Shown piece by piece: positions 6,023 to 8,041 of a stretch of 8,041 nt of DNA. The translations under genes and the position numbers were made by a program. Within the stretch, counting starts at the first letter, position 1. Each line of letters starts with the position of its first letter. This stretch comes from Rhodospirillales bacterium (lineage in GTDB: Bacteria > Pseudomonadota > Alphaproteobacteria > UBA9219): contig JAATFY010000081.1 in assembly GCA_015654915.1 (NCBI GenBank), positions 1 to 8,041 on the forward strand, written 5' to 3'. The notes beneath the pieces were generated by a model, which saw only the letters and a program-made list of their open reading frames with translations, was not told the DNA's origin and did not search any database.

Positions 6023-6624
6023 GGGAACTCTCGGGGGTTGGACGTGGGTTCGGGGATTGGGGCTTGGGCTTGCTTGAGGGTGCGGGCCTTGGTCTGATCT
6101 TTGGACAGAAAGAAGGTATAGGACAAGGTAATGTTTTTCACATCGTCATTCCGGTGGTCGTCGGCCATGCTCGGGTCGATATAAAATTGTACTGTCAATT
6201 CAGCGGCTTCGCCGGGCTTCAGAACCTGTTTTGTGAAGCAAAAGCACTGGATCTTGTCGAAATAGGCCCCTGCCTTGTCGGGCTGCACATTATAGGTGGC
6301 TGTACCAACCACGGCTTTCGAACCGAGATTGCGGACATGGTATTTGACCGTGGTTTCCTCGCCCAGCCTGACCCGCACGCTCCGGACGTCGGGCGCAAAT
6401 TCCCACGGCAAGGAAGGGTCGACATTCCCGTCGAATGAAACTTCGATGGTGCGATCTTTAACTTGCGCGGGAGCCGCGATCACGCGCTGTGTCGTGCCGC
6501 CGAATCCGGTGGCCCGGCAGAACATGTAATAAAGCGGCACGGAGGCGTAGGCGAGGCCGATCATCAGGCCGACGAAGGCGGCAAGCGTGAGAAGCACGCG
6601 CGTATTTTTCGGCAGGCGCTTCAT
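6019..6624 (-). CDS. ctaG: Cytochrome oxidase copper chaperone CtaG (Cox11)
   Basis: CtaG/Cox11 is a membrane-anchored copper chaperone that delivers copper to the CuB site of oxidase subunit I on the periplasmic side. The 201-residue product has a short basic N-terminus (MKRLPKNTR), one membrane helix at about 9-30, then the conserved LYYMFCRATGFGGTTQ (31-46) with Cys36. The copper-binding CFCF motif has C127 and C129 within FDKIQCFCFTKQVLKPGE (122-139). DDVKNITLSYTFF (160-172) closes the immunoglobulin-like domain. The tail after residue 173 is about 28 residues, proline and glutamine rich (QAQAPIPEPTSNP); such tails vary between species. The gene overlaps the small coxF-like gene upstream and coxC downstream by ATGA in both cases, so translation is probably coupled. 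No part of the family is missing. Confidence 0.97.
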   Translation of the reverse strand: MKRLPKNTRVLLTLAAFVGLMIGLAYASVPLYYMFCRATGFGGTTQRVIAAPAQVKDRTIEVSFDGNVDPSLPWEFAPDVRSVRVRLGEETTVKYHVRNLGSKAVVGTATYNVQPDKAGAYFDKIQCFCFTKQVLKPGEAAELTVQFYIDPSMADDHRNDDVKNITLSYTFFLSKDQTKARTLKQAQAPIPEPTSNPREFP

Positions 6625-6761
6625 GGCCCGTAGCCCAGTCTGATTTTGGTGATGGTGATGGCGTAGATCAGGACCACGAAAGCAAGCAGCGCCAGAAATA
6701 CGGCAAGGTTACGGCCGCGCTGGCGGCGTTTACGTTCGGTGCTGACGGGGGACGTCTTCAT
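6621..6761 (-). CDS. Small single-helix membrane protein, CoxF-like
   Basis: This 46-residue gene exactly fills the space between ctaB and ctaG and overlaps both by ATGA. The protein starts MKTSPVSTERKRRQRGRN, a strongly basic segment of 18 residues, followed by one membrane helix at about 19-37 (LAVFLALLAFVVLIYAITI) and a short tail TKIRLGYGP. The basic side before the helix predicts that the N-terminus stays in the cytoplasm. A short protein of this build, with Arg-Asn before a helix ending in Tyr-x-x-Thr-Ile-x-Lys, occupies the same position in many alphaproteobacterial oxidase clusters and is often labelled CoxF or oxidase assembly protein; I rely on memory for that match. AAGGTG lies 5 bases before the ATG. 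Its biochemical role is not established by sequence; membership of the oxidase assembly block is inferred from position. Confidence 0.85.
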   Translation of the reverse strand: MKTSPVSTERKRRQRGRNLAVFLALLAFVVLIYAITITKIRLGYGP

Positions 6762-7672
6762 GCCCACACCTTGATCGCATGCTCGACTAAAAGCAGGCAG
6801 AGCAGAAGAGTGAGGTATGCAAGGGAAAAGACGAACATCTGCCGCGCCGACTTATGTGTTTTATCGAACAGCACCCGCACCGCGCAAACAACGAACAGGC
6901 TGCTGAGGATCGTAGCGCCAATCAGATAAACCGTTCCGCCGATACCGGTAAAAGCCGGAGCGAGGCTGAGCGGAAACAGGATCAGTGTATATACGAGCAT
7001 TGCGATCTTGGTATGACGTTCGCCGGCAACGACCGGCAGCATCGGCACGTTCGCGCGGCGGTAATCCTCGTTGCGGTAGAGCGCCAGCGCCCAGAAATGC
7101 GGCGGCGTCCAGAAGAAGATAATCAGGAACAGAATAACGACTGGCAGGCCGACCGAACCCGTCACGGCGGCCCAGGCGATAACCGGCGGAAACGCGCCCG
7201 CCGCGCCGCCGATGACGATATTCTGCGGCGTCCGGCGCTTCAGCCACATCGTATAAACATAGACGTAAAATCCGGCAGCGAACGCCAACAATCCCGCCGC
7301 CAGCCAGCCGATGGCGAGCCCCATCAACGCGACCGAACCGAGGATGAGCGTCGCGCCGAACTCGGCGGCGGCTTGAGGTTCGATACGGCCTTGCGGCAAA
7401 GGACGCGAACGGGTGCGCGTCATAATGGCGTCGATATCGCGGTCGTACCACATATTGACGGCAGCACTGCCGCCCGCCGACAAAGCGATGCACAGGATCG
7501 TGACGAAGCCGAGCAGCGGATGAATGTGGCCGGGCGCTACGATCAATCCCACGAGCCCGCTGAAAACCACCAGCGACATCACGCGCGGCTTCAGCAGCTC
7601 GATATAGTCGCGCACCCGCGCGCCGGTTTCGGCATAGGCGAGTGGCGCGGCAGATGATGCGATATCGCTCAT
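6758..7672 (-). CDS. ctaB: Protohaem IX farnesyltransferase (haem O synthase)
   Basis: CtaB (Cox10/CyoE family) attaches a farnesyl chain to protohaem to give haem O, which CtaA then oxidises to the haem A needed by the neighbouring oxidase. It is an integral membrane UbiA-type prenyltransferase. The 304-residue product has the first prenyl diphosphate/Mg site NMWYDRDIDAIMTRTRSRPLP (73-93, Asn73, Asp77, Asp81) and the family signature YTMWLKRRTPQNIVIGGAAGAFPPVI (140-165). WTPPHFWALAL (188-198) and EDYRRANVPMLPVV (202-215) are also typical. Many membrane helices are visible across the rest. Length is standard. The ATG at 7672 follows an AGGGA that is rather close (2 bases), 27 bases after the coxA stop. 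Its TGA overlaps the next start by ATGA. Confidence 0.98.
   Translation of the reverse strand: MSDIASSAAPLAYAETGARVRDYIELLKPRVMSLVVFSGLVGLIVAPGHIHPLLGFVTILCIALSAGGSAAVNMWYDRDIDAIMTRTRSRPLPQGRIEPQAAAEFGATLILGSVALMGLAIGWLAAGLLAFAAGFYVYVYTMWLKRRTPQNIVIGGAAGAFPPVIAWAAVTGSVGLPVVILFLIIFFWTPPHFWALALYRNEDYRRANVPMLPVVAGERHTKIAMLVYTLILFPLSLAPAFTGIGGTVYLIGATILSSLFVVCAVRVLFDKTHKSARQMFVFSLAYLTLLLCLLLVEHAIKVWA
6767..6772 (-). promoter_or_regulatory. Ribosome binding site for the CoxF-like gene
   Basis: AAGGTG on the minus strand lies 5 bases before the ATG at 6761, inside the last codons of ctaB (Lys-Val of IKVWA). It supports translation of the 46-residue gene, which is otherwise easy to overlook. Confidence 0.6.
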
Positions 7673-7699
7673 AATCCCTGTTCCGTCGGGCGCGGCGAT

Positions 7700-8041
7700 T
7701 TATTCGACGCGCGGTAGCGTTTCAAATGTGTGGAACGGCGGCGGCGACGACACGGTCCATTCCAGCGTCTTGGCGCCCTCGCCCCAGTAATTGGCGCCGA
7801 CCTTCCTGCCCCAGAAAACCGTATAGATGGCGACACACACGAACCAGATGGCACCCGCGTATGAGATGAATGATCCGTAAGACGCGATTTCGTTCCAACC
7901 GTGGAAAGCGTCGGGATAATCGGGAATACGGCGCGGCATGCCCTGCAAGCCGAGGAAATGCATCGGGAAGAAGGTCAGGTTGACGCCGATAAAGGTCACC
8001 CAGAAATGCACCTTGCCTGCCCATTCCGGATAGGTGCGGCC
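7700..8041 (-). CDS. coxA: Cytochrome c oxidase subunit I, C-terminal part (5' end outside window)
   Basis: CoxA (CtaD) carries low-spin haem a and the haem a3-CuB centre where oxygen is reduced. The visible 113 residues, from GRTYPEWAGK to the TAA at 7700-7702, cover the last two membrane helices and the C-terminal tail. HFWVTFIGVNLTFFPMHFLGLQGMPRRIPDYPDAF is the hallmark segment; its Arg-Arg pair contacts the haem propionates in characterised oxidases (Arg438/Arg439 in bovine numbering). GWNEIASYGSFISYAGAIWFVCVAIYTVFWG is the final helix. The tail ends in EWTVSSPPPFHTFETLPRVE, typical of aa3-type subunit I. The metal-binding histidines and proton channels lie beyond the window edge. The GTG at 8009-8011 is internal. 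Confidence 0.98.
   Translation of the reverse strand, partial: GRTYPEWAGKVHFWVTFIGVNLTFFPMHFLGLQGMPRRIPDYPDAFHGWNEIASYGSFISYAGAIWFVCVAIYTVFWGRKVGANYWGEGAKTLEWTVSSPPPFHTFETLPRVE

Noticed and set aside
6022..6090. G and T rich run on the plus strand at the 3' end of ctaG
   Set aside because: It simply encodes the proline and glutamine rich tail of CtaG on the minus strand; no repeat period is visible.
6145..6155. CGTCATTCCGG inside ctaG, identical to the edge of repeat unit B
   Set aside because: The following bases do not form the matching arm, and the encoded residues (ADDHRNDDVKNI) sit where CtaG proteins normally have a similar Asp-rich segment. It is best seen as chance similarity.
6854..7657. 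Long plus-strand open frame (267 residues) opposite ctaB
   Set aside because: It is highly charged, low in hydrophobic residues and mirrors membrane helices of CtaB; not a real gene.

Overview
This window reads as ordinary, gene-dense chromosome of an alphaproteobacterium. The evidence is the arrangement of an aa3-type cytochrome c oxidase cluster in the order coxA, ctaB, small coxF-like gene, ctaG, coxC, SURF1, followed by thrC, an M16 (processing-peptidase-like) protease and a RimJ-like acetyltransferase. This grouping is known from alphaproteobacteria. The RecA, CoxC, CtaG and CtaB sequences all look alphaproteobacterial. I cannot assign a genus.

Layout. On the plus strand, positions 1-752 hold the C-terminal two thirds of recA (its start and Walker A motif lie to the left of the window). 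A 78-residue protein of unknown function follows at 763-999. The rest, 1021-8041, is a single run of nine genes on the minus strand, read from right to left: the coxA C-terminus (cut by the window edge), ctaB, a 46-residue coxF-like membrane protein, ctaG, coxC, SURF1, thrC, M16 peptidase and rimJ-like GNAT. The two blocks converge at about 1000-1020, where I see no clear terminator hairpin.

How the genes work together. CoxA and CoxC are core subunits I and III of the haem-copper oxidase. CtaB makes haem O, the precursor of haem A. CtaG (Cox11) delivers copper to CuB in subunit I. SURF1 helps place haem A. The small single-helix protein sits inside this assembly block. Gene junctions are very tight: three successive ATGA overlaps (ctaB/coxF-like/ctaG/coxC) and a TAATG overlap (thrC/M16) point to translational coupling and one transcription unit. 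ThrC, the M16 peptidase and the acetyltransferase are housekeeping genes appended to the oxidase operon. No stretch over 300 bases lacks a gene.

The most unusual item is inside SURF1. Positions 4861-4971 contain two palindromic repeat units in inverted orientation, with compensating base-pair differences between them. Together they span 111 bases (37 codons) and are read through in frame as an apparent peptide insertion between the first membrane helix and the conserved SURF1 core. This resembles the in-gene palindromic elements known from Rickettsia. I saw no defence system, mobile element with a transposase, CRISPR array or RNA gene.
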